Assembly: GCA_965218205.1 (NCBI GenBank) | Contig: OZ244590.1 | Coordinates: forward strand, 2,170,001 to 2,234,000 | Origin: CBDDCA01 sp965218205 | GTDB lineage: Bacteria; Spirochaetota; Spirochaetia; WTKD01; G963693115 | DNA length: 64,000 bases | Direction of reading: 5' to 3' | Part shown: piece by piece, positions 56,884 through 64,000 of the stretch | Layout: each line of letters begins with the position of its first letter | Position numbering within the stretch: the stretch's first letter is position 1 | Position numbers and translations under genes: made by a program | The notes under the pieces: model-generated | What the model saw: the letters and a program-made list of their open reading frames with translations, nothing else | Told to the model about the DNA's origin: nothing | Database searches by the model: none

Positions 56884-57111
56884 ATGGCTGGTATATTGCT
56901 TGGAATTATTCTTCTCATTGTTTCTTTGTATATGGTATTGCCTTTTGATTGGGCATTAGGATGGACAGAAGCATTTTTATTTGTGATCCAAGGGGTACTC
57001 CCTTTATTTCTTATGTCACTTGCTTTGTTTTTCATCATTATTAGCATAGCAGACATATACGATGCTAAAGCAGCAAAAGAACAAGAAGAAAAACTAAAAG
57101 AGAAACAGTAA
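56884..57111 (+). CDS. Small two-helix membrane protein, unknown function
   Basis: A 75-residue product from the ATG at 56884; an upstream in-frame TTG (56821) coincides with the promoter and is rejected. Two hydrophobic helices (ILLGIILLIVSLYMVL and LPLFLMSLALFFIIISI) are joined by a short loop with PFDWALGWTEAF, and the tail is charged (AKAAKEQEEKLKEKQ). Probably inner-membrane. I recognise no family, but the well-placed promoter supports a real gene. It is convergent with recX. Confidence 0.65.
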   Translation: MAGILLGIILLIVSLYMVLPFDWALGWTEAFLFVIQGVLPLFLMSLALFFIIISIADIYDAKAAKEQEEKLKEKQ

Positions 57112-57164
57112 CAAGGCAACATAGCTACTCTTTTGTTCTTCTCTCATTGTTCTATCTATTAGTT

Positions 57165-57722
57165 TTATATGAGGCTGTGCTGTAGTAATTGTTGCTGTGC
57201 AATTTCAATATGTACATGCACAAAGCCTTGTAATACAAGACGAGATTTCAATGTTGCGTATGCATGCTCTGTATTTTTTTGATACTGCTGATACAACGCT
57301 ACCATAGTAATGAAACTCCACAAATTAATCCTTTCTATTTGCATACATGTATGCTCAAATACCATGCAGTAATACGGAGTAAACTGATGCTGTAAAAATT
57401 CTTCTTCTAGTTGTATGAGACTATTGGCAATACAGGATGCTTCAAATTTTCGTATAGCAAGTTTTTGTACAAGCCGTGCTTTGCTATGCGGTTTTGTATC
57501 AAGAAAAAACTGTGCAAGCTGATAACAGAGAGTACTATCATCAAGATATTTTTCGTTCTGTAGTTGTGAGATAACTCCCTCTACTATGTCTTGAGGATAG
57601 TGTTCAAGTAATTTTAGTACTAATGCTCGTGTAGCATAACCTTTTTTAGACAGTAAACGAAGTGCTTTTGTAAATGCACCATGCAGTAATTCTTGTTGTT
57701 CTGGGAGATTATTCTGTAAAAT
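57165..57722 (-). CDS. recX: RecX-family regulatory protein, start codon non-canonical
   Basis: Reading the minus strand just after rpsI gives 185 codons with RecX features: ALRLLSKKGYATRALVLKLL, EGVISQLQNEKYLDDSTLCY, HSKARLVQKLAIRKF. RecX binds RecA filaments and limits recombination. No ATG, GTG or TTG exists between the in-frame stop TAA that overlaps the rpsI end and this homology; the first usable codon is ATT at 57722 (or CTG at 57686). An ATG at 57365 would lose most of the domain. It may use a rare ATT start, as infC does, or be a damaged gene. The rpsI-recX order is one I associate with treponemes. Confidence 0.72.
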   Translation of the reverse strand: MLQNNLPEQQELLHGAFTKALRLLSKKGYATRALVLKLLEHYPQDIVEGVISQLQNEKYLDDSTLCYQLAQFFLDTKPHSKARLVQKLAIRKFEASCIANSLIQLEEEFLQHQFTPYYCMVFEHTCMQIERINLWSFITMVALYQQYQKNTEHAYATLKSRLVLQGFVHVHIEIAQQQLLQHSLI

Positions 57723-57727
57723 ATATA

Positions 57728-58123
57728 CTAACGTTTAGAGAACTGAAAAGATCGTCTTGCTCCACGACGTCCATATTTTTTTCTTTCCACCATTCTTGAA
57801 TCACGTGTGAGTAAACTATGCTGTTTAAGCGTATGACGCAATTCCTCATCACTTTTTAAGAGTGAACGAGCAATACCATGAGCAATTGCTCCTGCTTGTC
57901 CCGTAGTACCACCGCCATACACATTGATTATTACATCCCAATGAGATTTTTGTTTTGTAACTGATAGTGGCAAAAGTGCTTTATCAATAAGCTCTTGTTT
58001 TTTTAAGTAGTCTTGTATATTACGATTTTTGTTTATCTTTATATTTCCAGTACCTTTTCGTAAATATATTCTTGCTACTGATGTCTTTCGTTTTCCTACT
58101 GCACCAAAAGAATTCTGTTCCAT
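57728..58123 (-). CDS. rpsI: 30S ribosomal protein S9
   Basis: Basic 131-residue ribosomal protein with the conserved N-terminal GKRKTSVARIYLRKGTGNI, the middle NVYGGGTTGQAGAIAHGIA and the universally conserved C-terminal KKYGRRGARRSFQFSKR, whose tail reaches the P-site tRNA. It lies one base after rplM, so they form the usual L13-S9 operon, here with recX following. Confidence 0.98.
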   Translation of the reverse strand: MEQNSFGAVGKRKTSVARIYLRKGTGNIKINKNRNIQDYLKKQELIDKALLPLSVTKQKSHWDVIINVYGGGTTGQAGAIAHGIARSLLKSDEELRHTLKQHSLLTRDSRMVERKKYGRRGARRSFQFSKR

Positions 58124-58124
58124 A

Positions 58125-58568
58125 TTATACCTCGTATTTTTCTGGTTTCTGTGCTATATGAGGGAGAGGATTTGGCTCTCCTGCATATACCTTAACATTA
58201 GTAAACAGTTTATTGCCTAGTTTATTTTTTGGCAACATGCGTTTAATCGCTAGCTCTAAGGGATAGCCAGGCTTTCTATCGTTCAATCTTTTATAATTCT
58301 CTGATTTTAGAGAACCAGGATACCCACTGTGTCGGTGATACATTTTTTGTGTTTCTTTGTTACCAGTGAGCTTTACCTTGTCTGCATTGATAACTACCAC
58401 ATAATCACCAATCTCTTGGTGAGGAGTAAACTCAGCTTTGTGTTTTCCACGTACTAATCGAGCAATTTCCACTGCTACTTTTCCCAATACTTTATCTTTC
58501 GCATCAATGAGATACCACTTACGCACTACTTTGCTTGGGGGAATAAATATGGTTTTTTGATCTAGCAT
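58125..58568 (-). CDS. rplM: 50S ribosomal protein L13
   Basis: Ribosomal protein L13 of 147 residues, an early assembly protein. Landmarks: RKWYLIDAKDKVLGKVAVEI, RGKHKAEFTPHQEIGDYVVV, KLTGNKETQKMYHRHSGYPG and ELAIKRMLPKNKLG, then KVYAGEPNPLPHIAQKP. First gene of the rplM-rpsI operon on the minus strand. The start ATG at 58568 follows AAGGA. Confidence 0.98.
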   Translation of the reverse strand: MLDQKTIFIPPSKVVRKWYLIDAKDKVLGKVAVEIARLVRGKHKAEFTPHQEIGDYVVVINADKVKLTGNKETQKMYHRHSGYPGSLKSENYKRLNDRKPGYPLELAIKRMLPKNKLGNKLFTNVKVYAGEPNPLPHIAQKPEKYEV

Positions 58569-58718
58569 ATCCTTGTACCTTGTATCTACTATTTAGTGTA
58601 CCTATATCATTAAACATAAGTCTCCACTATGAAATATATTATATTGTGTTTGTTTATGCTATGTCAAGCAAAACAAGGATTTTTTTGTACTTTTACCGTT
58701 TCGTTGCCTCTATAGAGT

Positions 58719-59204
58719 TTATACGGATAAAAGATATTTTAATCTATCAAACATCATTCTTGCTAATGTTGAAATACAGCATTTTTGTTTTTTTACAAAA
58801 TCTAATATTTCTTGTACACGCTCTTTTGGATCTTTCCCTTGCCTTTTATCTAATATTCCATCACAAGAACAAGCGGTAACATAAATATCACATTTATTTT
58901 CTTTAAAAAACTTCATATTCTTTCGAATAGCATCAAGGTCATCACCTCTACTAGCAAAACCAATAGTTATGCCATTGATTTCTACTGCTTCTTGAATATC
59001 TCCATCTTTGTCTTGATTTTTATACTCTATATCCTTTATTTTTTGAAACGCTTCTTGAGATTTTGGATCTAGTTCATCATAATCTAATATGGACATATCT
59101 TGTTTAAATTTCATACATTTATGATATAGCACATTAATCGTGAATGTTTTACCACTGTTAGCAGGCAAAGCCAACAATAACATCTCTTTTTTAGGTTTAC
59201 TCAT
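58719..59204 (-). CDS. Small P-loop-like protein, paralogue 1 (internally deleted)
   Basis: One of three tandem paralogues. The 161-residue product begins MSKPKKEMLLLALPAN and has a Walker A-like loop (NSGKTFTI) preceded by a strand, then EINGITIGFASRGDDLDA, a second strand KCDIYVTACSCDGIL resembling a Walker B or effector strand, and a helix ending FDRLKYLLSV. Compared with paralogues 2 and 3 it lacks an in-frame stretch of about 20 residues (around the FDF...DYYCNNE segment) so that IST runs directly into LARMMFDRL. I know of no named family; an NTPase or kinase-like role is a guess. GAGGAAAA precedes the ATG. It lies 14 bases after paralogue 2. Confidence 0.65.
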   Translation of the reverse strand: MSKPKKEMLLLALPANSGKTFTINVLYHKCMKFKQDMSILDYDELDPKSQEAFQKIKDIEYKNQDKDGDIQEAVEINGITIGFASRGDDLDAIRKNMKFFKENKCDIYVTACSCDGILDKRQGKDPKERVQEILDFVKKQKCCISTLARMMFDRLKYLLSV

Positions 59205-59218
59205 AAAATTTTCCTCTA

Positions 59219-59758
59219 CTATTTTGCTTTCTCTAGAAATTTCCGTACTTTTACATAAAGATACTTTAATCTATCAAACATCATTCTTGCTCTTTCGTTG
59301 TTACAATAGTAATCATCTCCACATCTAAAATCAAATGCCGAAATACCGCATCTGTGTTTTTTTACAAAATCTAATATTATTTCTTGTTTATTTCCCTCTC
59401 TTGATAATCCCATACAAGAACAAGCGGTAATACAAATATCACATTTCCTTTCTTCAAAAAACTTCATATTATCTTTAATCTCATACCAGTGATCACTTAT
59501 ACTAGCAAAACCAATAGTTACGCCATTGATTTTTATTGCTTCTAGAATCTCTTTGTTTCGACCATGTTTTTTGTCCTTTATGTTTTGAAACTCTTCTGAT
59601 CCGTATTCTGGCTTTAGATCATCATAGTTCAATTTAGACATATCTTGTTCAGATCTATCAAATTGCTCTAATTTATCATATAGCAATTTAATTGTGAATG
59701 TTTTAGCATGTTTAGGAGGCATAGCCAACAATAACATCTCTTTTTTAGGTTTATCCAT
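59219..59758 (-). CDS. Small P-loop-like protein, paralogue 2 (degenerate Walker A)
   Basis: Second paralogue, 179 residues, beginning MDKPKKEMLLLAMPPK. The phosphate-loop position reads KHAKTFTI, having lost the glycine of GKT, so nucleotide binding is doubtful. The rest follows the family: KINGVTIGFASISDHWYE, KCDICITACSCMGL, CGISAFDFRCGDDYYCNNE, ARMMFDRLKYLYVKV. AAGGAAGG lies before the ATG. Such a degenerate copy beside intact ones may be a regulatory paralogue or decay. Confidence 0.62.
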   Translation of the reverse strand: MDKPKKEMLLLAMPPKHAKTFTIKLLYDKLEQFDRSEQDMSKLNYDDLKPEYGSEEFQNIKDKKHGRNKEILEAIKINGVTIGFASISDHWYEIKDNMKFFEERKCDICITACSCMGLSREGNKQEIILDFVKKHRCGISAFDFRCGDDYYCNNERARMMFDRLKYLYVKVRKFLEKAK

Positions 59759-59950
59759 AAAACCTTCCTTTATATTTACTCAAGAAGCTGATTACATTTA
59801 AGCAAATTAGTAAGCAATACTCCTATTTAATTATACTGTACTTTTACTATTTCGTGTTACTTTATCAAAGACATAAGAATATAGTGCAGAATTTTTACGA
59901 TAATGGAGTGTTTTGTTTTGCCTCTACTATTCTCAAATACTAATTAGAAT
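59759..59950. repeat. Duplicated intergenic segment between paralogues 2 and 3
   Basis: This region closely resembles 60488-60680: both share TTTATATTTA, TCAAGA-GCTAATTACATTT, AAGCAAATTAGTAA and a GTGTTAC...ATATCAAAGA stretch. The match shows that gene plus leader were duplicated together. Confidence 0.75.
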
Positions 59951-60487
59951 TTACACGGATAAAAGATATTTTAATCTATCAAACATCATTCTTGCTTTTT
60001 CATTGTTACAGTAGTCATTATCATGCTCTTCATACGCACCTATGAAATCAAATGGAGAGATACAGTATTTTTGTTTTTCCTTAAAATCCCATATTTTTTG
60101 TATCATCTCTTTTTTTCTTCCTCGTCCTGTACCTAATATTCCAAGGCAAGAGCAAGCGGTAATACAAATATGACATTCATTTTCTTTAAAAAATTTCATA
60201 TTCTTTTTAATATCCTCAGGATAATCACCTTTACTAGCAAAACCAATAGTTATGCCATTGATTGTTACTGTTTCTCGAATATCTCCATCTTCATCTTGAT
60301 TTTCATACTCTGCATTCTTTATTTTTTGAAACTCTTCTTTAGATTTTGGAGCTAGTTTATCATAATCTGATATGGACGTATCTTGTTTAAATTTCATACA
60401 TTTATGATATAGCACATTAATCGTGAATGTTTTACCACTTCTATCAAGTGCTGCCAACAATAGCATTTCTTTTTTAGGTTTACTCAT
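59951..60487 (-). CDS. Small P-loop-like protein, paralogue 3
   Basis: Third paralogue, 178 residues, with the most complete Walker A (ALDRSGKTFTI). Middle and C-terminal features match the others: TINGITIGFASKGDYPED, CHICITACSCLGILGTG, ISPFDFIGAYEEHDNDYC, ARMMFDRLKYLLSV. Its start is preceded by AAGGAGGG. The flanking intergenic region is duplicated before paralogue 2. A strand-initial MLLLA and the conserved TACSC motif define the family, but I recognise no function. Confidence 0.66.
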   Translation of the reverse strand: MSKPKKEMLLLAALDRSGKTFTINVLYHKCMKFKQDTSISDYDKLAPKSKEEFQKIKNAEYENQDEDGDIRETVTINGITIGFASKGDYPEDIKKNMKFFKENECHICITACSCLGILGTGRGRKKEMIQKIWDFKEKQKYCISPFDFIGAYEEHDNDYCNNEKARMMFDRLKYLLSV

Positions 60488-60680
60488 AAAACCCTCCTTT
60501 ATATTTAATTCAAGAGGCTAATTACATTTAAGCAAATTAGTAATGCAACACTTCTCTATTTAATAGTACTATACTTTCACTATCTTGTGTTACCATATCA
60601 AAGATATAAGAGTATATTGTAAAATTTCTGCAAAGCACGAATTCAAAGATTAAATGCGACAAAGGAGCAAAAAAAGAGGC
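60488..60680. repeat. Duplicated intergenic segment upstream of paralogue 3
   Basis: Second copy of the leader-like segment, with the AAGGAGGG ribosome site of paralogue 3 and the same ATTACATTTAAGCAAATTAG core. The promoter of the triplet may reside here. It ends at the divergent glycosyltransferase-like gene. Confidence 0.72.
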
Positions 60681-61427
60681 ATGTATGCTTATGATATACT
60701 CATTATAGTGAACATTAGTCTATTACATACCCCATTTTATTATCAAAGTACATTGCATAACAAACATCGACATACCCATATAGAAACAGAGTTTACTGAT
60801 GTGCCACTTATAAGAGTACATGCTCCTACTCCTAAGCCCTTACAACAGCAACATCCTTCTGAAGAAAAAATAACTTCTGGTGCTTTGGCTCAACTACGAA
60901 TAATTGATATGGCATTAAGAAAGCAAGACAGAAAAAAACCATTTCAGCCATTCGCACTCATTGAGGATGATGTATCAAAATACCGAGCATTTCCTAAAAC
61001 TCTCAGTGTTCCTGACGATACTGACATGCTCTACATTGGTATTTCAAAGGCTTCAACAATAGAATATCCTCCCTACTATGTCTTTAAGAATTTTGGCTAC
61101 GAAATTAGTACTCATCCTTACATGCCTATTGTTCGTATTCACCACATGCTCAGTACCCACGGTATGTTATTTTGTAGTCTAAGAGCTTGCGTATTTCATA
61201 ACAATGCAATACTCGAAAGCATACATCAAAAACTTAACTATGATGTAATACTAGCACGGACACAAAGCGCATACAATATTTACGCTCTCAAAGAACCGCT
61301 TATATACCAAGATAGTCGTGTTGGTGGATTAGAAGAAAGCTCTAAAATTACTTTACATGCACTATATTCGCAAAAGCTGACTCCGTCTGTCGATACAGTA
61401 ACAAAGCACTGCTCTAATACTCTGTAA
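60681..61427 (+). CDS. Glycosyltransferase family 25-like protein
   Basis: Start taken at the ATG at 60681 with AGAGG just upstream; nine codons upstream are ignored. The 248-residue product has the family-25 LPS glycosyltransferase signature FALIEDDVSKYRAFPKTLSV (acidic EDD site) followed by DMLYIGISKAST, then a strand-rich middle and GGLEESSKITLHALY near the end. The N-terminus lacks a clear membrane helix. Such enzymes add sugars to surface glycans or glycoproteins; the acceptor is unknown. It sits between the P-loop triplet and the second BspA-like gene. Confidence 0.6.
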   Translation: MYAYDILIIVNISLLHTPFYYQSTLHNKHRHTHIETEFTDVPLIRVHAPTPKPLQQQHPSEEKITSGALAQLRIIDMALRKQDRKKPFQPFALIEDDVSKYRAFPKTLSVPDDTDMLYIGISKASTIEYPPYYVFKNFGYEISTHPYMPIVRIHHMLSTHGMLFCSLRACVFHNNAILESIHQKLNYDVILARTQSAYNIYALKEPLIYQDSRVGGLEESSKITLHALYSQKLTPSVDTVTKHCSNTL

Positions 61428-61462
61428 CAGACAGAGGTATAGTTGGCTGTATAATTGAGTTT

Positions 61463-61498
61463 CTATAGCAAGAAAGAGCGTTGTCTTTCTTGCTATAG
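61463..61498. terminator. Perfect 15-bp hairpin downstream of the second BspA-like gene
   Basis: CTATAGCAAGAAAGA (61463-61477) pairs with 61484-61498 around a six-base loop. The stem matches that at 2074-2110 with a compensated difference, in the same position relative to the stop codon, so it is a shared functional 3' element. Confidence 0.7.
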
Positions 61499-61511
61499 GT
61501 GTATTTCTATA

Positions 61512-64000
61512 CTACGATGTACATGCTGGACTACCAGCAATCTTTGGGTACTGTGCTGTTTTGCCAGCCATAGCTGAACCGCTGAAATCATTAGGACCTA
61601 TTCTTGATATGTTACACAATTTCCATGATGATAAATCTTGATCAAAGCGATAAGCATTGTAAAATATAATACTGATACTAGTAACTTTACTTACATCCCA
61701 GTTTCCTATGTCTTGATTAAAAGCACTTGCTTTATAAAATATATAAGAAATATCAGTTACTTTCTCTACATTCCAATTTCCTATATCTTGATTAAAAGCA
61801 ATAGCACTACTAAACATCCTATGCATACTGGTAACTTTTCCTGTATTCCAACCTCCTATGTCTTGATTAAAAATAGTAGCCTTCCTAAATACATGTTCCA
61901 TACTAGTAACTTTTCCTGTATTCCAACCTCCTATGTCTTGATTAAAGGCATTCGCTTCAAAAAACATAGCATTTATATCCTCTACATTACTGGTATTCCA
62001 CTGTGTTATATCCCCATTAAAAGTTCTATCTCTATCAAATAAATTACTCATATCAGTAATAGCACTGGTATCTATCATGTTGAGGTTGGGGCTAGGGTTG
62101 CCGTTCCCTCCCGAACCTTGCCTTGTTTTTTCTGCAGTGATAATAGCTTGCAGTGCTGCTTTTGTTGTTGGTCTGTAATAGCTAACTGATTGTCCTGATG
62201 GTGCTGTTCTCAGTCCTGTCTGTATAACGATAGTGGCAGGTACTTTTGTATTTGAAGCGGTTATTGTACACTGTACTACATCATAACTATACTCAGTAAT
62301 AGCAGGATCACGTACATTGGACTTATTTGCTATGCCTGTTATAGTAACTGTTTTGCTATTCTGATTAAACGATACTGCGAGGCCTGTTTCATCTTTGATT
62401 TTCTTTGCATCTTTCTCTAGTATGGTGGCATCACAAGTAAAGGCATTGCCACTGGGAGTGCTGCTAAGTACTCTTGTAATATTTATTGCTGGCGTTTTGC
62501 CTACTTCTGCTGATACTATGCTCGTGTTTCCTATAGCTATTCCTCTTGCTACAAACTCGTGGCGTTCTCCTGCTGATGTTTTTGTGTCATCGGTGCTGTT
62601 TATTGCTTGCACGACTATTTCGTAGGTTGTTCCGTTTGTCAATCCTATTAGGGTAGTGTTTGTTGTTCCTGCTGCTGTTGTTGTGGGGCTTCCTCCTGCT
62701 GCTATTATTATCTCTGCTATTGTCCTCTGTGCACTGCCACTTTTTGCTACTTTGTATACTTTGTACGATACCTGTGCTGTTGTTAGAGTGTCCCCTGTAT
62801 TTGCTTTGTGGCTTGAAGTAAGGTTGGGAGCTGTCCACGATACTCTCATACCTGTTTGGGCTACTCTTGTTTGTATAGTTGATACTTCTGCGGGGGCTGT
62901 CGCTTGTGATGCGGTTGTTACGCTTGCCACTGTCGATACTGCTTTTCTGCTTGGGTCTGTTTTTATGGCTACTTCTACTACAAAGTGATACTTTGTTGCT
63001 CCTTTTATTGCTACTGTTGGGGATGTCAGGCCTATACTGCTAAGGGCTGGTACTGTGTACACTCCGTTCCTTGCACTGCCTATAGTTACTTTTCTGCCTT
63101 TTTGTACTTCTGCTACTGTTGGGGTTGTGTCTTTCTGTAAGCCGTACACTGTGTATACTAGCTCATCATTGCTGGTTACTGTTGTGCCGTCTTTGTTTTT
63201 TGCTCCTGTAAATGTGCTTAATTGCGTGAGTACTAGCTTTATTGTTCCTGTTGTGTTTGTTGATTGTGATACTACCAGCTTGCCTGTTAAGGACGAGGTA
63301 GGGGCTGTTGCTTTTGAGGTGGGGATGGTGCTGAGTTCTAGTTTTTGTATCAGTGCGGGGTCTTTGCTTTGTGCTTTCTTTGTTGTAGAGGGGTTGAGGC
63401 TGTTTATTGCTTCTATGCCTATGGTGTATACTGCTCCCTTTGTTCCTATAAATGTTCCTCGTAAGCTGCTAATTCCTGCTATATTTTGTGTTTGTACTCC
63501 TGTCATTGCTTTTATTTCTGCTATTGTTTTAGTGCTCTGGTCTCCTGCTACTATGTATACTTTGTACTGTATCTGTGCTTGCGTGAGTTTGCTTCCGCTG
63601 GGGGCTTTGTGATTGCTGGTAATTGTTCCTGCTTGAAACTCGTACTGTACAGTATCGCTTGTTGCTGTTGATTCTGCAATAAGCAGAGTGAGGTTTTCTG
63701 GTGCGGGCGGGACAGTGGATATTGCATCGTATACTGCTACTTTGTCAGTGAGCGTTGTTGGGGGGCTTACTCTGTTATGTTCTACTGTGAGAAACGTAAA
63801 GCTATAGTTCTTGGCATTTGCTTGGCTCTTGGGTACTTCCAAGCCATCTGCTATACCAAAAGTAATGGCAGTCACACTTTCTGTTATGCTTTTTTCTGCT
63901 ACCAGTGTAGCACCATCGTACATACGCAGGGTGTAGTATCGTCCTATGCCAGGAGCTGTCTTAAAGGTTGCCTTTATTTGTATGACTCCTGTTGTATCTA
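61512..64000 (-). CDS. BspA-like surface protein with fibronectin III and DUF285 repeats (5' end outside the window)
   Basis: Second, intact-looking member of the pair; the frame runs open to the window edge, so the N-terminal lipoprotein signal is not visible. It shares near-identical stretches with the 2133-7325 gene (for example the KTRQGSGGN-NPSPNLNMIDTSAIT junction) and ends in six DUF285 repeats such as FNGDITQWNTSNVEDINAMF and FNQDIGNWDVSKVTSISIIF, finishing in SPACTS. It lacks one fibronectin module found in the other copy. It is an expected surface adhesin by family, not by direct evidence. In-frame reading over the homologous site (YKVYIVAGDQSTKT) proves that the first copy has a frameshift. 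Confidence 0.85.
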   Translation of the reverse strand, partial: DTTGVIQIKATFKTAPGIGRYYTLRMYDGATLVAEKSITESVTAITFGIADGLEVPKSQANAKNYSFTFLTVEHNRVSPPTTLTDKVAVYDAISTVPPAPENLTLLIAESTATSDTVQYEFQAGTITSNHKAPSGSKLTQAQIQYKVYIVAGDQSTKTIAEIKAMTGVQTQNIAGISSLRGTFIGTKGAVYTIGIEAINSLNPSTTKKAQSKDPALIQKLELSTIPTSKATAPTSSLTGKLVVSQSTNTTGTIKLVLTQLSTFTGAKNKDGTTVTSNDELVYTVYGLQKDTTPTVAEVQKGRKVTIGSARNGVYTVPALSSIGLTSPTVAIKGATKYHFVVEVAIKTDPSRKAVSTVASVTTASQATAPAEVSTIQTRVAQTGMRVSWTAPNLTSSHKANTGDTLTTAQVSYKVYKVAKSGSAQRTIAEIIIAAGGSPTTTAAGTTNTTLIGLTNGTTYEIVVQAINSTDDTKTSAGERHEFVARGIAIGNTSIVSAEVGKTPAINITRVLSSTPSGNAFTCDATILEKDAKKIKDETGLAVSFNQNSKTVTITGIANKSNVRDPAITEYSYDVVQCTITASNTKVPATIVIQTGLRTAPSGQSVSYYRPTTKAALQAIITAEKTRQGSGGNGNPSPNLNMIDTSAITDMSNLFDRDRTFNGDITQWNTSNVEDINAMFFEANAFNQDIGGWNTGKVTSMEHVFRKATIFNQDIGGWNTGKVTSMHRMFSSAIAFNQDIGNWNVEKVTDISYIFYKASAFNQDIGNWDVSKVTSISIIFYNAYRFDQDLSSWKLCNISRIGPNDFSGSAMAGKTAQYPKIAGSPACTS

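Noticed and set aside
57165..57365. A 66-codon gene starting at the ATG at 57365
   Set aside because: It is only the tail of the RecX-like frame; homology continues upstream of that ATG to about 57700.
58719..60487. Known nucleoside or adenylate kinase
   Set aside because: Only the phosphate loop is reminiscent; LID and substrate motifs of those enzymes are not present, and copy 2 lacks the GKT glycine.
1..64000. tRNA or rRNA genes
   Set aside because: A check for the T-loop pattern GGTTCGA/GGTTCAA with paired arms found only matches inside protein genes; nothing with a cloverleaf could be supported by eye.

Overview
This AT-rich window looks like chromosome from a spirochaete of the Treponema lineage. 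The evidence: a lipoprotein resembling T. pallidum Tp0453 directly follows ileS; there is a probable Msp/Tpr-like outer-membrane protein; FlgM and a recX-rpsI-rplM block are present; two very large BspA-like (DUF285) lipoproteins occur; and a long poly-G tract sits in a surface-protein gene, a known treponemal phase-variation device. No database search was possible, so the genus is an inference. I saw no rRNA, tRNA or CRISPR array.

Layout. 1-1.9 kb: a sugar ABC importer (partial permease and binding lipoprotein). 2.1-7.3 kb: a BspA-like surface lipoprotein gene that is doubly out of frame: a 15-G tract in the signal-peptide region and a one-base insertion near 5035. 7.5-10.7 kb: uvrC and a coiled-coil membrane protein. 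10.7-12.3 kb: a two-gene HEPN plus ImmA/IrrE-peptidase module. 12.4-17.1 kb: aspS, a GlpA-like FAD/Fe-S oxidoreductase and glpK (glycerol use). 17.2-20.7 kb: flgM, rsmI, a MetX-like acyltransferase, an FmdB zinc-ribbon protein and hisF. 20.8-22.4 kb: a second ImmA/IrrE module whose partner is a class III nucleotidyl-cyclase-like protein, lying between hisF and hisH. 22.4-29.8 kb: hisH, the Tp0453-like lipoprotein, ileS, a PASTA protein, fmt and def. 29.9-36.1 kb: trxB, HtrA protease, a two-component system, cysE and a small outer-membrane protein. 36.2-41.4 kb: a secreted protein, the Msp-like porin candidate, manC and ilvE. 41.5-49 kb: a TPR membrane protein, a secreted protein with a glycogen-binding-like domain, acetolactate synthase, a DMT transporter and an acyltransferase. 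49-56 kb: metG, galK, an SDR reductase, asd and an aspartokinase homologue lacking its catalytic motifs. 56-58.6 kb: small membrane proteins, recX, rpsI and rplM. 58.7-60.5 kb: three tandem paralogues of a small P-loop-like protein. 60.7-64 kb: a glycosyltransferase-like protein and a second BspA-like lipoprotein that runs off the window.

Two themes stand out. The surface layer is built for variation: two modular fibronectin-III/DUF285 lipoproteins share near-identical stretches, differ by a whole module, carry homopolymer or frameshift switches, and share a conserved 3' hairpin. The accessory modules (HEPN+ImmA/IrrE, cyclase+ImmA/IrrE, and the P-loop triplet) sit between housekeeping genes. 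The cyclase+ImmA/IrrE pair is the best candidate for an undescribed conflict or signalling system. Several genes also lack a Shine-Dalgarno sequence and have a -10-like hexamer five to eight bases before the start codon, hinting at leaderless transcripts.
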